From Microbacterium helvum (lineage in GTDB: Bacteria; Actinomycetota; Actinomycetes; Actinomycetales; Microbacteriaceae): DNA of 64,000 nt. Location: the NCBI RefSeq assembly GCF_014779795.1, contig NZ_JACXZS010000001.1, forward strand, positions 558,001 to 622,000. Direction: 5' to 3'. Below the pieces are notes generated by a model, which saw nothing but the letters and a program-made list of their open reading frames with translations, did not search any database and had not been told where the DNA came from. Positions 25,131 to 33,682 of this stretch are shown piece after piece; positions within the stretch are counted from its first letter, which is position 1; every line of letters starts with the position of its first letter. Made by a program: the position numbers and the translations under genes.

Positions 25131-26135
25131 ATGACTCGTCGCAACGACGGCACGACCCGCGTCACGATCGCCGATGTCGCGGCCCGCGCGGGCGTGTCGC
25201 TGTCGACCGTCTCGCGGGCGCTGAACGGCAATCCGACCGTGGACCCCGCGCTCGCGGAACGCGTCAAGGATGCCGCGGCCGCCCTCGACTACACCGCGAG
25301 CCCGGTCGCACGCAGCCTGGTGCTCGGCCGCACGCAGACCGTCGCGGTCGTGGTGCCCGACCTCGGCAACCCGACCTTCCAGGAGGTGCTGCGGGGACTC
25401 AGCCGCGCGGCGGCGGCCGACGACTACCACGTGCTGGTGGCGGACTCGGCGGAGTCCGTCGACGAGGAGCGCGTGCTCGCGGGAACCACCCGGCGTCGCA
25501 CCGATGGCGTGATCCTGTGCGCCCCGCGCCTGCCACAGGACGAGCTCGACCGCCTGGTGGGCGGGCTCCGCCCGGTGGTGCTCATCAACCGGACCGCCGG
25601 CGAGGCCCCATCCGTGCGCGCCGACTACCGCAGCGCCCTGACCGCCGAGCTGGAACTGCTGCACGAGCTCGGCCACCGCCGCATCGTGTACCTCGCCGGT
25701 GCACCGCGCAGTGTCGCGAACGCCGCGCGTCTCGCGGCGATCGCCGAGTTCGTCGCAGAGCATCCCGACACCGAGGTCGCCGAGATCCCGTGCGGCGTCG
25801 ACTTCGAGTCCGGCGCCTCGGCCGGCGCCGCGGTGCTGGCCTCGGGCGCCACGGCAGCGCTCGCCTTCAACGACCTCGTCGCGATGGGCCTGCTCAGCGC
25901 GGTGCAGGAGAGTGGATGCCGCATCCCGGCCGACCTCTCGATCATCGGATTCGACGACATCCCCTTCGCCCGGTACACGACTCCCCCGCTGACGACGGCC
26001 GCGGTGCCGGCTGCGGAACTCGGTGCTCAGGCCTGGGCGCGCATGCGCGAGCTGCTCGAAGGCGCCGAGCCTGGGGAGCCCCTGACTCTCCTCCCCGAGC
26101 TGACGGTGCGCGGCTCGACCGGTCCGGCGGCCTGA
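25131..26135 (+). CDS. LacI-family transcriptional regulator
   Basis: 334 residues. Helix-turn-helix IADVAARAGVSLSTVSRALN, hinge region VARSLVLGRTQTVAVVVPD and ligand domain with FDDIPFARYTTPPLT. It is a near relative of the regulator at 17745, and the operators near the two are almost alike, so cross-talk is possible. Directly downstream, after a repeat, are two more LacI-type operators and the oxidative sugar pathway, which it probably controls. Confidence 0.93.
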   Translation: MTRRNDGTTRVTIADVAARAGVSLSTVSRALNGNPTVDPALAERVKDAAAALDYTASPVARSLVLGRTQTVAVVVPDLGNPTFQEVLRGLSRAAAADDYHVLVADSAESVDEERVLAGTTRRRTDGVILCAPRLPQDELDRLVGGLRPVVLINRTAGEAPSVRADYRSALTAELELLHELGHRRIVYLAGAPRSVANAARLAAIAEFVAEHPDTEVAEIPCGVDFESGASAGAAVLASGATAALAFNDLVAMGLLSAVQESGCRIPADLSIIGFDDIPFARYTTPPLTTAAVPAAELGAQAWARMRELLEGAEPGEPLTLLPELTVRGSTGPAA

Positions 26136-26143
26136 CCTCCGCC

Positions 26144-26292
26144 GGTCGTTGAGCAAGCGGAGCGAGGCGAAACGGGTGGACCGCCCGTCGGACCCGGCCA
26201 CTCCCGCGACGTAGGCGTCGTCCCCGGGTTCTCGAGAGCGTCTCGCGACGTTTCGTCTTCGCTCGTTCCTCGCTTCGCTCAACGACCAGGAG
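26144..26292. repeat. Palindromic repeat family 1, opposed copies
   Basis: A forward copy (26144-26175, GGTCGTTGAGCAAGCGGAGC onward) and a reverse copy (26228-26292, ending CTCAACGACCAGG) enclose about 50 bp. Same family as 15577-15720. Confidence 0.8.
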
Positions 26293-26301
26293 GAGGGCGT
26301 C

Positions 26302-26340
26302 GGGAAGCGTTTCCGTGATAGTCTGAGAAAACGTTTCCTG
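26302..26340 (+). promoter_or_regulatory. Promoter region with two LacI-type operators for the oxidative pathway
   Basis: GGGAAGCGTTTCCG (26302-26315) and GAGAAAACGTTTCCTG (26325-26340) flank a -10-like GATAGT (26317-26322). AAGGAG (26341-26346) is the ribosome site for the ATG at 26351. Confidence 0.75.
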
Positions 26341-26350
26341 AAGGAGTGAG

Positions 26351-27703
26351 ATGAGCCACCGCCGGTATGCCCTCGTGGGTGCGGGACACCGCGCTCAGAT
26401 GTACGTCGATGCGATCATCGGGCGGTACGCCGATGATGCCGCGCTGGTGGCGATCTGCGAGCCGAACCCGGTGCGTGCGCAGTACTACGTCGACCGCGTC
26501 GTCGCGGCCGGCCACCCGGCCCCGGCAGTGTACGGGCCGGACGAGCTGGAGGCGATGATCCGCGAGCAGCGGGTCGAGCGTGTCGTGATCTGCGCACGCG
26601 ACGACCTGCACGCCCCGCTCATCGTGCGGTCGCTGGATGCGGGCGCCGACGTCGTGGTCGAGAAGCCGCTCACGATCGACGGGCCCTCGGCGGCGGCCAT
26701 CGAGGACGCGATCGACCGCACCGGTCGTGAGGTGGTGATCACGTTCAACTACCGCTACTCGCCGCGCAACTCCGCGCTGCGGCAGGTGATCCAGGACGGC
26801 ACGATCGGGCAGGTCACCAGTGTGGACTTCTCGTGGGTGCTGGACACCAAGCACGGGGCGGACTACTTCCGCCGCTGGCACCGCGAGAAGGAGCACTCCG
26901 GCGGCCTGCTGGTCCACAAGGCCAGCCACCACTTCGACCTCGTGAACTGGTGGATCCGCTCGGCCCCGCGCCGCGTGTACGCCTCGGGCGGGCTGCGCTT
27001 CTACGGTGCCGAGAACGCGGCGGCACGAGGCATCCACGATCGTCCTTCCCGCGGCACCCACGACGGAGCCGACGCGTTCGAGCTCGACCTGCGGAACGAC
27101 GAGCGGCTGAAGTCGCTGTACCTCGACGCCGAGCAGCACGACGGCTACCTGCGCGACCGCGACGTGTTCGGCGAGGGCATCACGATCGAAGACAACCTCG
27201 CGCTCGTGGTCGACTACGCCTCGGGCGCGACGCTCAGCTACTCGCTCAACGCCCACTCCCCGTGGGAGGGCTACCGGGTCGCGGTCAACGGCACCCTCGG
27301 CCGCGCCGAGCTGGAGGTCGTCGAACGCGGTGCCGTGCTCGCCGACGAGGGCCTGCACCCCGTGCTCGACCCGTCCGCCGTCCACGCCGGCGACTCCGGT
27401 TCGCTGCGCCCCGAGGGCGAGCGGCTCATCGTGCAGCGCCACTGGGAGGCCGCCTACGAGGTCCCGATCCTCGCAGCCGGAGATGGCGGCCACGGCGGCG
27501 GCGACGCCCTGCTGCTGGCCGACGTGTTCGAAGGGCCCGGCGAGGACCCGCTGGCCCGCCCCGCCGACTGGCGCGACGGCGTCCGCTCCATCGCCGTCGG
27601 CATCGCCGGAAACCGGTCCCTCGCCACCGGCCTGCCGGTCCAGGTCGCCGACCTCGGCATCCGCTTCCTCGCGTCCGACGCCGCCACGGCGGTCCGGGTA
27701 TGA
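26351..27703 (+). CDS. Gfo/Idh/MocA-family oxidoreductase
   Basis: 450 residues. Rossmann motif LVGAGHRAQMYVDAI, family motif VVEKPLTI, and KASHHFDLVNWW, in which His-Asp may be catalytic. It should act as an NAD(P)-dependent aldose, uronate or sugar-acid dehydrogenase. It is the first gene of the operon, behind two LacI-type operators, and overlaps the next gene by 4 bp. In L-arabinose or galactose oxidative pathways, Gfo/Idh proteins perform the first oxidation of the sugar to a lactone. Confidence 0.9.
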   Translation: MSHRRYALVGAGHRAQMYVDAIIGRYADDAALVAICEPNPVRAQYYVDRVVAAGHPAPAVYGPDELEAMIREQRVERVVICARDDLHAPLIVRSLDAGADVVVEKPLTIDGPSAAAIEDAIDRTGREVVITFNYRYSPRNSALRQVIQDGTIGQVTSVDFSWVLDTKHGADYFRRWHREKEHSGGLLVHKASHHFDLVNWWIRSAPRRVYASGGLRFYGAENAAARGIHDRPSRGTHDGADAFELDLRNDERLKSLYLDAEQHDGYLRDRDVFGEGITIEDNLALVVDYASGATLSYSLNAHSPWEGYRVAVNGTLGRAELEVVERGAVLADEGLHPVLDPSAVHAGDSGSLRPEGERLIVQRHWEAAYEVPILAAGDGGHGGGDALLLADVFEGPGEDPLARPADWRDGVRSIAVGIAGNRSLATGLPVQVADLGIRFLASDAATAVRV

Positions 27704-28662
27704 CCCGCATCGCCGTGACCGGGGGCGCCGGCCGCCTCGGCCGCAGCCTCGTCGCAGGGCTCGCGGCATCCGGGCACGAGCTGGTCTCGCTCGATCGCGC
27801 CGTGTCGGATGCCCCCGAACTCGACGGTGTCGAGCAGGTCGGGATCGACCTGAGCGACGCGGATGCCACAGCCGCCGCCCTCGCTGAGACCCGGGCCGAC
27901 GCACTCATCCACCTCGCCGCGATCGCCGTGCCGTTCAGCGCCCCCGAGGACGTCATCATGCGCACCAACGCCGGCCTGGCGGTGTCGGTGCTGGGCGGCG
28001 CCGTGAAGGCCGGCATCAGCCGCATCGTCGCGGCGTCGAGCCCGACCGTCCTGGGCTACGGCGCGCCGACGGGCTGGGTGCCCGACCGCTTCCCGCTCGA
28101 CGAGCGCACCCCGCCGCGCCCCTGGAACGCCTACGCGCTGTCGAAGCTGCTGATCGAGCAGACGATAGCGATGCTGGCCCGCCAGACCGGCGAGGCGACC
28201 CGGTTCGCCGCGTTCCGCCCCTGTTACGTCATCGCGCCCGAGGAGTGGGCCGGTGCGCTCACCCAGCAGGGCCACACCGTGCAGGAGCGACTCGACGACC
28301 CGGCGCTGTCGGCGCCCGCGATCTTCAACTACGTCGACGCGCGCGATGTCGCGGTGTTCGCCGACACGCTGCTGGCAGCCCTTCCCGAGATCCCGAACGG
28401 CGAGACGTTCTTCGTCGCCGCCGACGATGCCCTGGCCCGCGAACCGCTCGCCGACCTCGTGCCCCGCTTCTACCCGGGCACCGAAGAGGTCGCGGCGGTG
28501 CTCACCGGCACGACCCCTGCCTTCTCGAACGCGAAAGCCCGAGATGTGCTGGGGTGGCGCCCCGCGCACTCGTGGCGCGGCGAGCTCGGCGGCGCTTCGA
28601 CAGGCTCAGTGACCGCGTCCCACCCTCTCCCCGACCCCGCCCGAAAGGACGTGCTGGCGTGA
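27700..28662 (+). CDS. NAD-dependent epimerase/dehydratase (extended SDR; possible uronate dehydrogenase)
   Basis: 320 residues. Gly motif VTGGAGRLGRSL, the NAA-equivalent HLAAIAVPF, and the catalytic pair Ser in ASSPTVLGYG and Tyr-Lys in YALSK. Uronate dehydrogenases belong to this group; pairing with KdgD and a sugar-acid dehydratase makes that plausible. The last about 25 codons contain a copy of an intergenic-type repeat (28593-28613), so the tail GGASTGSVTASH may be recently added sequence. It starts ATG 27700, overlapping the previous stop. Confidence 0.85.
   Translation: MTRIAVTGGAGRLGRSLVAGLAASGHELVSLDRAVSDAPELDGVEQVGIDLSDADATAAALAETRADALIHLAAIAVPFSAPEDVIMRTNAGLAVSVLGGAVKAGISRIVAASSPTVLGYGAPTGWVPDRFPLDERTPPRPWNAYALSKLLIEQTIAMLARQTGEATRFAAFRPCYVIAPEEWAGALTQQGHTVQERLDDPALSAPAIFNYVDARDVAVFADTLLAALPEIPNGETFFVAADDALAREPLADLVPRFYPGTEEVAAVLTGTTPAFSNAKARDVLGWRPAHSWRGELGGASTGSVTASHPLPDPARKDVLA
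28593..28613. repeat. Repeat copy inside the 3' end of the epimerase gene
   Basis: GCTTCGACAGGCTCAGTGAC is a sequence type usually found in intergenic REP-like repeats of actinobacteria; here it is translated as ASTGSVT near the C-terminus. A related CCTGTCGAAGG lies at 42851-42861. Confidence 0.5.
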
Positions 28663-29558
28663 ACTTCGACGGCATCCTCTTCTTCCCCGTGACCCCGTTC
28701 GACGCACAGGACCGCGTCGATGAGGACCTGCTGCGGCAGCACCTCGAGACGACGCTCGCGCACGCGCCGGGCGGGGTGTTCCCCGCATGCGGCACGGGTG
28801 AGTTCCACGCGCTGTCGACCGACGAGGCCACCCGCGTCGTGCAGGTCGCGACCGAGACCGTCGCGGGGCGCGTACCCGTCGTCGCGGGCACCGGCGGTCC
28901 GCTCGGTCACGCGAAGGCGCTCGCGCGCGCGGCGGCCGACGCCGGCGCCGACGCGCTGCTCGTGCTGCCGCCGTACCTCGTGGGCGGACCGCAGGCGGGA
29001 CTCGTGGCCTACGTCGAGGCGGTGGCGGCGGCATCCGATCTTCCCGTCGTGATCTACCACCGCGCCAACGCGCAGTTCTCGGCCGATTCGGTGCGCCGCC
29101 TCGCTCAGAACCCGAAGGTCGTCGGCTTCAAGGACGGCGTCGGCGACGTCGGCCTCGCGCAGCAGATCGTGCGCGCGGTGGCGGCCGAGGGTCGCGAGGA
29201 TTTCGCGTTCTTCAACGGCCTGCTCACCGCCGAGCTGACGCAGGGCGCGTACCGCGGCATCGGCATCCCGCTGTACTCGTCGGCGGCCTTCGCGATGATC
29301 CCCGAGGTGGCGAACGCGTACTACCGCGCCTATGTCGCGGACGACGAGGAACGCCGCACCGCACTGCTCGACGGCTTCTACTCGCCGCTCGTGCGCCTGC
29401 GCGACGAGACCCCGGGCTTCGGCGTCTCGCTCATCAAGACCGGTCTGCGCCTGGGCGGCCTGCCCGTCGGCTCGGTGCGTGCGCCGCTGGTCGACCCGAC
29501 TCCGGCCCAGCAGGACCGCCTCGCCGAGATCCTGGCCGCCGGGCGGGCGCTGCTGTGA
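28659..29558 (+). CDS. kdgD: 5-dehydro-4-deoxyglucarate dehydratase (KdgD-type)
   Basis: 299 residues of the dihydrodipicolinate synthase superfamily. FPVTPFDAQDRVD, CGTGEF, the proton-shuttling Tyr133 in VIYHRANA and the Schiff-base Lys158 in VGFKDGVGD match 5-keto-4-deoxyglucarate dehydratase, which makes 2-oxoglutarate semialdehyde, CO2 and water. The sister enzyme 2-keto-3-deoxy-L-arabinonate dehydratase gives the same product and cannot be excluded. GTG 28659 overlaps the epimerase stop (GTGA). Confidence 0.87.
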   Translation: MNFDGILFFPVTPFDAQDRVDEDLLRQHLETTLAHAPGGVFPACGTGEFHALSTDEATRVVQVATETVAGRVPVVAGTGGPLGHAKALARAAADAGADALLVLPPYLVGGPQAGLVAYVEAVAAASDLPVVIYHRANAQFSADSVRRLAQNPKVVGFKDGVGDVGLAQQIVRAVAAEGREDFAFFNGLLTAELTQGAYRGIGIPLYSSAAFAMIPEVANAYYRAYVADDEERRTALLDGFYSPLVRLRDETPGFGVSLIKTGLRLGGLPVGSVRAPLVDPTPAQQDRLAEILAAGRALL

Positions 29559-30766
29559 CCGCCTTCCGCGGGGGCGCGGATGCCGGCGGCACGACCCGCG
29601 CGGCGGCCGACGTCCGGGTGGCAGAGGTTGCGGCATCCCCACGCTCGACGGCGCCATCCGCGCCACCAGAGGAGCCGAGCACGACGATCGCGTCGCTCGA
29701 CGCGCGGCTGATCCGGGTGCCGCTGACGCGGCCGTGGGCCGCGGACGTGACCTCGGTCGGAGTGATCGCGACACACCTCGTGCGCTCGGACGGCGCGGAG
29801 GGCTGGGGCTTCTCGTGGACCCCGCAGATCGGCGCGGAGGCGGTCCACGCCCTGCTCTCGCATGACATCGCGTCCTTCGCCGCGGGGCGCACCGCCGATC
29901 CGACCGCACTGTGGACCGATGCCTGGCGCCACCTGCACGAGGCGGGCGGCGGCGGAGTCACGACGATCGCGCTCGCGGGGCTCGACCTCGCCCTGTGGGA
30001 TGCGGCCGCCCGCGCCCGCGCGCTGCCCGTCTCGGAGCTCATCGGGCGGCGGCGCGAGTCCGTCCGCTCCTACGGCTCGGGGGTCAACCTGCACTACACA
30101 CAGGACGAGCTGGTCGCCCAGGTCCAGCGGTGGGTGGACGCCGGATTCGACGCCGTCAAGATCAAGGTCGGAAAGCCCGACGTGCGCGAGGATGCCGACC
30201 GGCTCGCCGCCGTCCGCGAGGTGCTCGGTGCGGACCGCGCGCTCATGATCGACGCGAACCAGCGGTGGGACCTCGACCGGGCGACGGCATCGATGGAGGT
30301 GCTCGCGGCGTACGCGCCCTCGTGGATCGAGGAGCCGCTGCGCGCCGACGACCTCACCGGCCACGCCGAACTCGCGCGCCGCCTGGCCGCGACGAGCGGC
30401 ATCCCCATCGCCCTCGGCGAGAACGTGCACACGGCGTACCGGTTCGCGGAGTTCCTGCGGGCCGGTGCCGTGCAGATCGTGCAGCCCAACATCGTCCGCG
30501 TCGGAGGCATCACGCCCTTCCTGCGCATCGCCGAGATCGCCGTCGAACGCGGCGCCACCCTGCACCCGCACCTGCTGCCCGAGCTGTCGGGCCAGCTCGC
30601 CCTGACCCTGCCGGTCGCGCCGGGCGCGATCGCGCCGATGGCCGAGGACGTCGAGGACGCCGGCTTCGGTGCGCTCGGCGCGCTCGACGGCCCGTCGCCG
30701 GTGCGCATCGCCGACGCCACCCTCACCGAGACGCCGCACGTCGGCCTCGGCATCCGCTTCCGCTGA
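29555..30766 (+). CDS. Enolase-superfamily sugar-acid dehydratase
   Basis: 403 residues. Mandelate racemase/muconate-lactonizing type: KxK motif VKIKVGK (Lys202, Lys204), metal ligands Asp233 (MIDANQ), Glu259 (WIEEP) and Glu289 (LGENVH), and a C-terminal His in TLHPHLLPE. It probably dehydrates a C5 or C6 aldarate or aldonate to the 2-keto-3-deoxy acid used by the KdgD enzyme next door. The N-terminal about 45 residues (Ala/Pro/Ser-rich) are unlike the family; translation could begin further in, but no better start was seen. GTG 29555 overlaps kdgD by 4 bp. Confidence 0.87.
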   Translation: MTAFRGGADAGGTTRAAADVRVAEVAASPRSTAPSAPPEEPSTTIASLDARLIRVPLTRPWAADVTSVGVIATHLVRSDGAEGWGFSWTPQIGAEAVHALLSHDIASFAAGRTADPTALWTDAWRHLHEAGGGGVTTIALAGLDLALWDAAARARALPVSELIGRRRESVRSYGSGVNLHYTQDELVAQVQRWVDAGFDAVKIKVGKPDVREDADRLAAVREVLGADRALMIDANQRWDLDRATASMEVLAAYAPSWIEEPLRADDLTGHAELARRLAATSGIPIALGENVHTAYRFAEFLRAGAVQIVQPNIVRVGGITPFLRIAEIAVERGATLHPHLLPELSGQLALTLPVAPGAIAPMAEDVEDAGFGALGALDGPSPVRIADATLTETPHVGLGIRFR

Positions 30767-30791
30767 CCCCGCTCGCCCCTCCTCCCACCAG

Positions 30792-30852
30792 GTTCATCCG
30801 TCACAGATGTACGCGAAACACGCGATCCGGCGTACATCTGTGACGGATGAAC
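30792..30852. repeat. 23-bp perfect inverted repeat before the aldehyde dehydrogenase gene
   Basis: Arms 30792-30814 and 30830-30852 are perfect complements over 23 bp (left arm GTTCATCCGTCACAGATG..., right arm ending CTGTGACGGATGAAC) around a 15-nt spacer. It ends 17 bp before the ATG at 30870. It could be a hairpin between genes of the operon, an operator or a small mobile repeat. Confidence 0.9.
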
Positions 30853-30869
30853 AGAGAAAAGGAACCCCG

Positions 30870-32306
30870 ATGACCACCACGACCGAACTCGATGCCCTCA
30901 CCGCCGCCGCGGCCGCCGCCGCCCCGGTGTGGCGCGCCGCCGACGCCGCCACCCGCGCCGCTTGGCTGCGCGCCGCGGCCGACACGCTCGACGCGCACAT
31001 CGACGAGCTGGTCGCGATCGCCGATGCGGAGACCCGCTTGGGCGAGACCCGGCTACGTGGCGAGGTCGGCCGCACCACGGGCCAGCTGCGACTGTTCGCC
31101 ACGGTCGTCGAAGAAGGCTCTTACCTCGAGCTCACGGTCGACGACGCCGATCCCGCAGCCGCACGCCCCGAGCTGCGTCGCATGCTGACCGGTGTCGGCC
31201 CGGTCGCCGTGTTCTCGGCATCCAACTTCCCCTTCGCGTTCTCGGTCGCCGGCGGCGACACCGCCTCGGCGCTCGCGGCGGGCAACCCGGTGATCGTCAA
31301 GGCGCACTCCGGTCACCCGCGCCTGTCGAAGCACACCGCCGCGCTCGTCGCCGAGGCGCTCGTCGCCGCCGGGGCGCCCGAAGGCTCGCTCGCGCTGGTC
31401 GAAGGCCGCGAGGCCGGCAACGCGCTCGTGCAGCATCCCGTGATCCAGGCGGCGGGCTTCACCGGCTCGCTCGGCGGCGGCCGGGCGCTGTTCGACCTCG
31501 CGTCCGGTCGGCCCGACCCCATCCCGTTCTACGGCGAGCTCGGCTCGGTGAACCCCGTGGTGATCACGCCGGCCGCCGTCGCAGCGCGAGGCGAGGCGCT
31601 GGCGCAGGGCCTCGTGGGGTCGTTCACGCTCGGCGTCGGGCAGTTCTGCACCAAGCCCGGCGTGGTGTTCGTGCCCGCCGGCGCGGGATTCGAAGACCTC
31701 GTCGCACGCTTCGCGACGGGCGCGTCGGGTGGGCCGCTGCTCACCGAGCGCATCACCGAGGCCTTCCCGTCGGGGGTCGCCCACCTGGAGTCCGACCCGT
31801 CGGTGGCGATCGTCGCACAGGGCGTCGAGGCGGAGCCGGGAGCTGCGCAGCCGGTCGTGCTGTCGACGGCTGCCGCAGCCGTCGCCGCCCGTCCGTCGGT
31901 GCTGCTGGAGGAGTGCTTCGGGCCGGTGACGCTGCTCGTGCGGTACTCGTCGCAGGACGAGCTGCACGCGGCGCTGGAGGCGGTGCCGGGATCGCTCACC
32001 GCGACCCTGCACGCCGAGCCCTCGGACGACGTGTCGGACGTGCTGGAGGTGCTGACCCGCAAGGCCGGCCGAGTGCTGTTCGCGGGATGGCCGACCGGCG
32101 TGGCGGTCACCTGGTCGCAGCACCACGGTGGTCCGTGGCCGGCCACGACCTCGCTGCACACCTCGGTCGGCGCCACCGCGGTCCGCCGGTTCCTGCGCCC
32201 CGTGGTGTTCCAGGACGCCCCCGCGGCCCTGCTGCCCGAGGTGCTGCGCGACGAGTCGCTCGCCCGCCTGCCCCACCGCCGCAACGGCGTGCTGCAGGTC
32301 CCCTGA
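30870..32306 (+). CDS. 2-oxoglutarate-semialdehyde dehydrogenase (aldehyde dehydrogenase family)
   Basis: 478 residues. ALDH catalytic residues are present: Asn119 in SASNFPFAF, Lys144 in VIVKAHSGHP, Glu223 in YGELGSVNP and nucleophile Cys260 in GQFCTKPG. The motif set, with SNFPFAFSVAGGDTASALAAG, fits the ketoglutarate-semialdehyde dehydrogenases of aldarate and pentose oxidation. It finishes the pathway by making 2-oxoglutarate. ATG 30870 is preceded by AGAAAAGGAA; an upstream extension would run through the inverted repeat and is rejected. Confidence 0.92.
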   Translation: MTTTTELDALTAAAAAAAPVWRAADAATRAAWLRAAADTLDAHIDELVAIADAETRLGETRLRGEVGRTTGQLRLFATVVEEGSYLELTVDDADPAAARPELRRMLTGVGPVAVFSASNFPFAFSVAGGDTASALAAGNPVIVKAHSGHPRLSKHTAALVAEALVAAGAPEGSLALVEGREAGNALVQHPVIQAAGFTGSLGGGRALFDLASGRPDPIPFYGELGSVNPVVITPAAVAARGEALAQGLVGSFTLGVGQFCTKPGVVFVPAGAGFEDLVARFATGASGGPLLTERITEAFPSGVAHLESDPSVAIVAQGVEAEPGAAQPVVLSTAAAAVAARPSVLLEECFGPVTLLVRYSSQDELHAALEAVPGSLTATLHAEPSDDVSDVLEVLTRKAGRVLFAGWPTGVAVTWSQHHGGPWPATTSLHTSVGATAVRRFLRPVVFQDAPAALLPEVLRDESLARLPHRRNGVLQVP

Positions 32307-32320
32307 ACGCCTCCGAACCC

Positions 32321-32404
32321 GGTCGTTGAGCGAGCGGGGCGGGTCCTCGAGAACGGCTCACCGCGTTTCGTCTTCGCTCGTTCCTCGCTCTGCGGGGCGA
32401 CCAG
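32321..32404. repeat. Palindromic repeat family 1, short copy
   Basis: GGTCGTTGAGCGAGCGGGGCGG followed closely by the reverse half CGTTTCGTCTTCGCTCGTTCCTCGC and GGGGCGACCAGG. The two halves are almost fused, so the spacer seen in other copies is lost. Confidence 0.75.
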
Positions 32405-32409
32405 GGTGG

Positions 32410-33441
32410 TCAGAGCCAGCGCTTGAGCTTGAAGACGCCGTACAGCCCGAACCCGAGGCCGACCATCATGAGGAGGGCGAGCGGGTAGCCGAAGGTCCAG
32501 TGCAGCTCGGGCATGTGGTCGAAGTTCATGCCGTAGACGGTGCCGATGAGGGTCGGCGCGAAGAGGATCGCCGCCCATGACGAGATGCGCTTGATCTCTT
32601 CGTTCTGAGCGAGCCCGGCCTCGCTCATGCGCCGCATCTCTTCGTTCTGGCGCTGCGCCACGAGCGTGGACTGCACGTTGAGCGCGTTCTCGAGGATCGA
32701 ACGGAAGGCACCCGCCCGCTCCACGATGCGCAGCACGTGGTCGAGCACGTCACGCAGATAGCGCTGCAGCTCGAGGTCGACGGCGTACTTGTCGGAGCCG
32801 CGGCGCAGCGCCTCGAGCATCCCGGCGAGCGGCTGCGTCGCCCGCTGGAAGTCGATGACCTCGCGCGAGAGGTCGTAGATGCGGCGCGACACCGCCTCGA
32901 CGTCCGCGTCGGCGTTGCCGAACAGCTGGTCCTCGATCTCGTCGATGTCGTTCTCGAGACCGGCGATCACCGGCCCGTACTCGTCGACGACCTCGTCGAG
33001 CACGGCGTACAGCACCGCCTCCGGCCCCATCGCGAGCAGTCCGGGGGCCGCTTCGAGCCGGCGGCGCACCTTGCCGAGATTCGGCGCCTCGGCGTGCCGG
33101 ATGGTCACCACGAAGTCGGGCCCGACGAACACGTGCAGCTCGCCGAACTCGACCTGCTCCGCGGCGTCGAGATAGCGGGCAGGCCGCAGCACGACGAACA
33201 GCGTGTCGCCGTAGCGCTCCAGCTTGGACCGCTGGTGGCCGGTCAGCGCGTCTTCGACGGCGAGCGGATGCAGGTCGAACTCATCGGCGATCGAGCGCAC
33301 CTCGTCGGCGCGCGGACGGTACAGGCCGATCCAGGCCATTCCGCCGCGGTCGCGCATGACCTCGTACGTCTCGTTCAGGTTCGCCGGGTCCTGTGTGCGT
33401 CGCCCCTGGACGTACACGGCGTTGTCGATCAGGGCCATCAT
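32410..33441 (-). CDS. corA: CorA-family magnesium/divalent cation transporter
   Basis: 343 residues. The long N-terminal cytoplasmic alpha/beta domain and stalk helix precede two C-terminal membrane helices, with the diagnostic YGMNFDHMPEL (GMN) at the pore mouth and a basic end (KLKRWL). ATG 33441 is used; the adjacent ATG 33438 fits the AGGTGA ribosome site about equally well. The 240-bp upstream region holds a possible long leader with GC-rich hairpins (GGCGCCTCGGCGCC) but no recognisable riboswitch. Confidence 0.94.
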   Translation of the reverse strand: MMALIDNAVYVQGRRTQDPANLNETYEVMRDRGGMAWIGLYRPRADEVRSIADEFDLHPLAVEDALTGHQRSKLERYGDTLFVVLRPARYLDAAEQVEFGELHVFVGPDFVVTIRHAEAPNLGKVRRRLEAAPGLLAMGPEAVLYAVLDEVVDEYGPVIAGLENDIDEIEDQLFGNADADVEAVSRRIYDLSREVIDFQRATQPLAGMLEALRRGSDKYAVDLELQRYLRDVLDHVLRIVERAGAFRSILENALNVQSTLVAQRQNEEMRRMSEAGLAQNEEIKRISSWAAILFAPTLIGTVYGMNFDHMPELHWTFGYPLALLMMVGLGFGLYGVFKLKRWL

Positions 33442-33682
33442 GATTCACCTCGATTGCTCGCGTCGGCACGGCGCCGAGGCGCCGCGGATTCAGGCGCGCG
33501 CACAGCGCGCACCGGCGCCACCGCTCGCGACGAGGGATCAGTGCATCGAGATGCCGACCAGCGAAGACGAGACGGTGGCGCGGCTACTATCACTGGACAT
33601 CGCGCATCACCTGCCTTCCTGGTCGATCGGCCGAAACGGCCTCCGCCACCTTAGGTGACCTCGCCCGAGAGGTCAACCGACG

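Noticed and set aside
33442..33682. Mg-sensing riboswitch upstream of corA
   Set aside because: There are GC-rich hairpins in a possible long leader, but I could not match the conserved core of the M-box (ykoK) or another known magnesium element.
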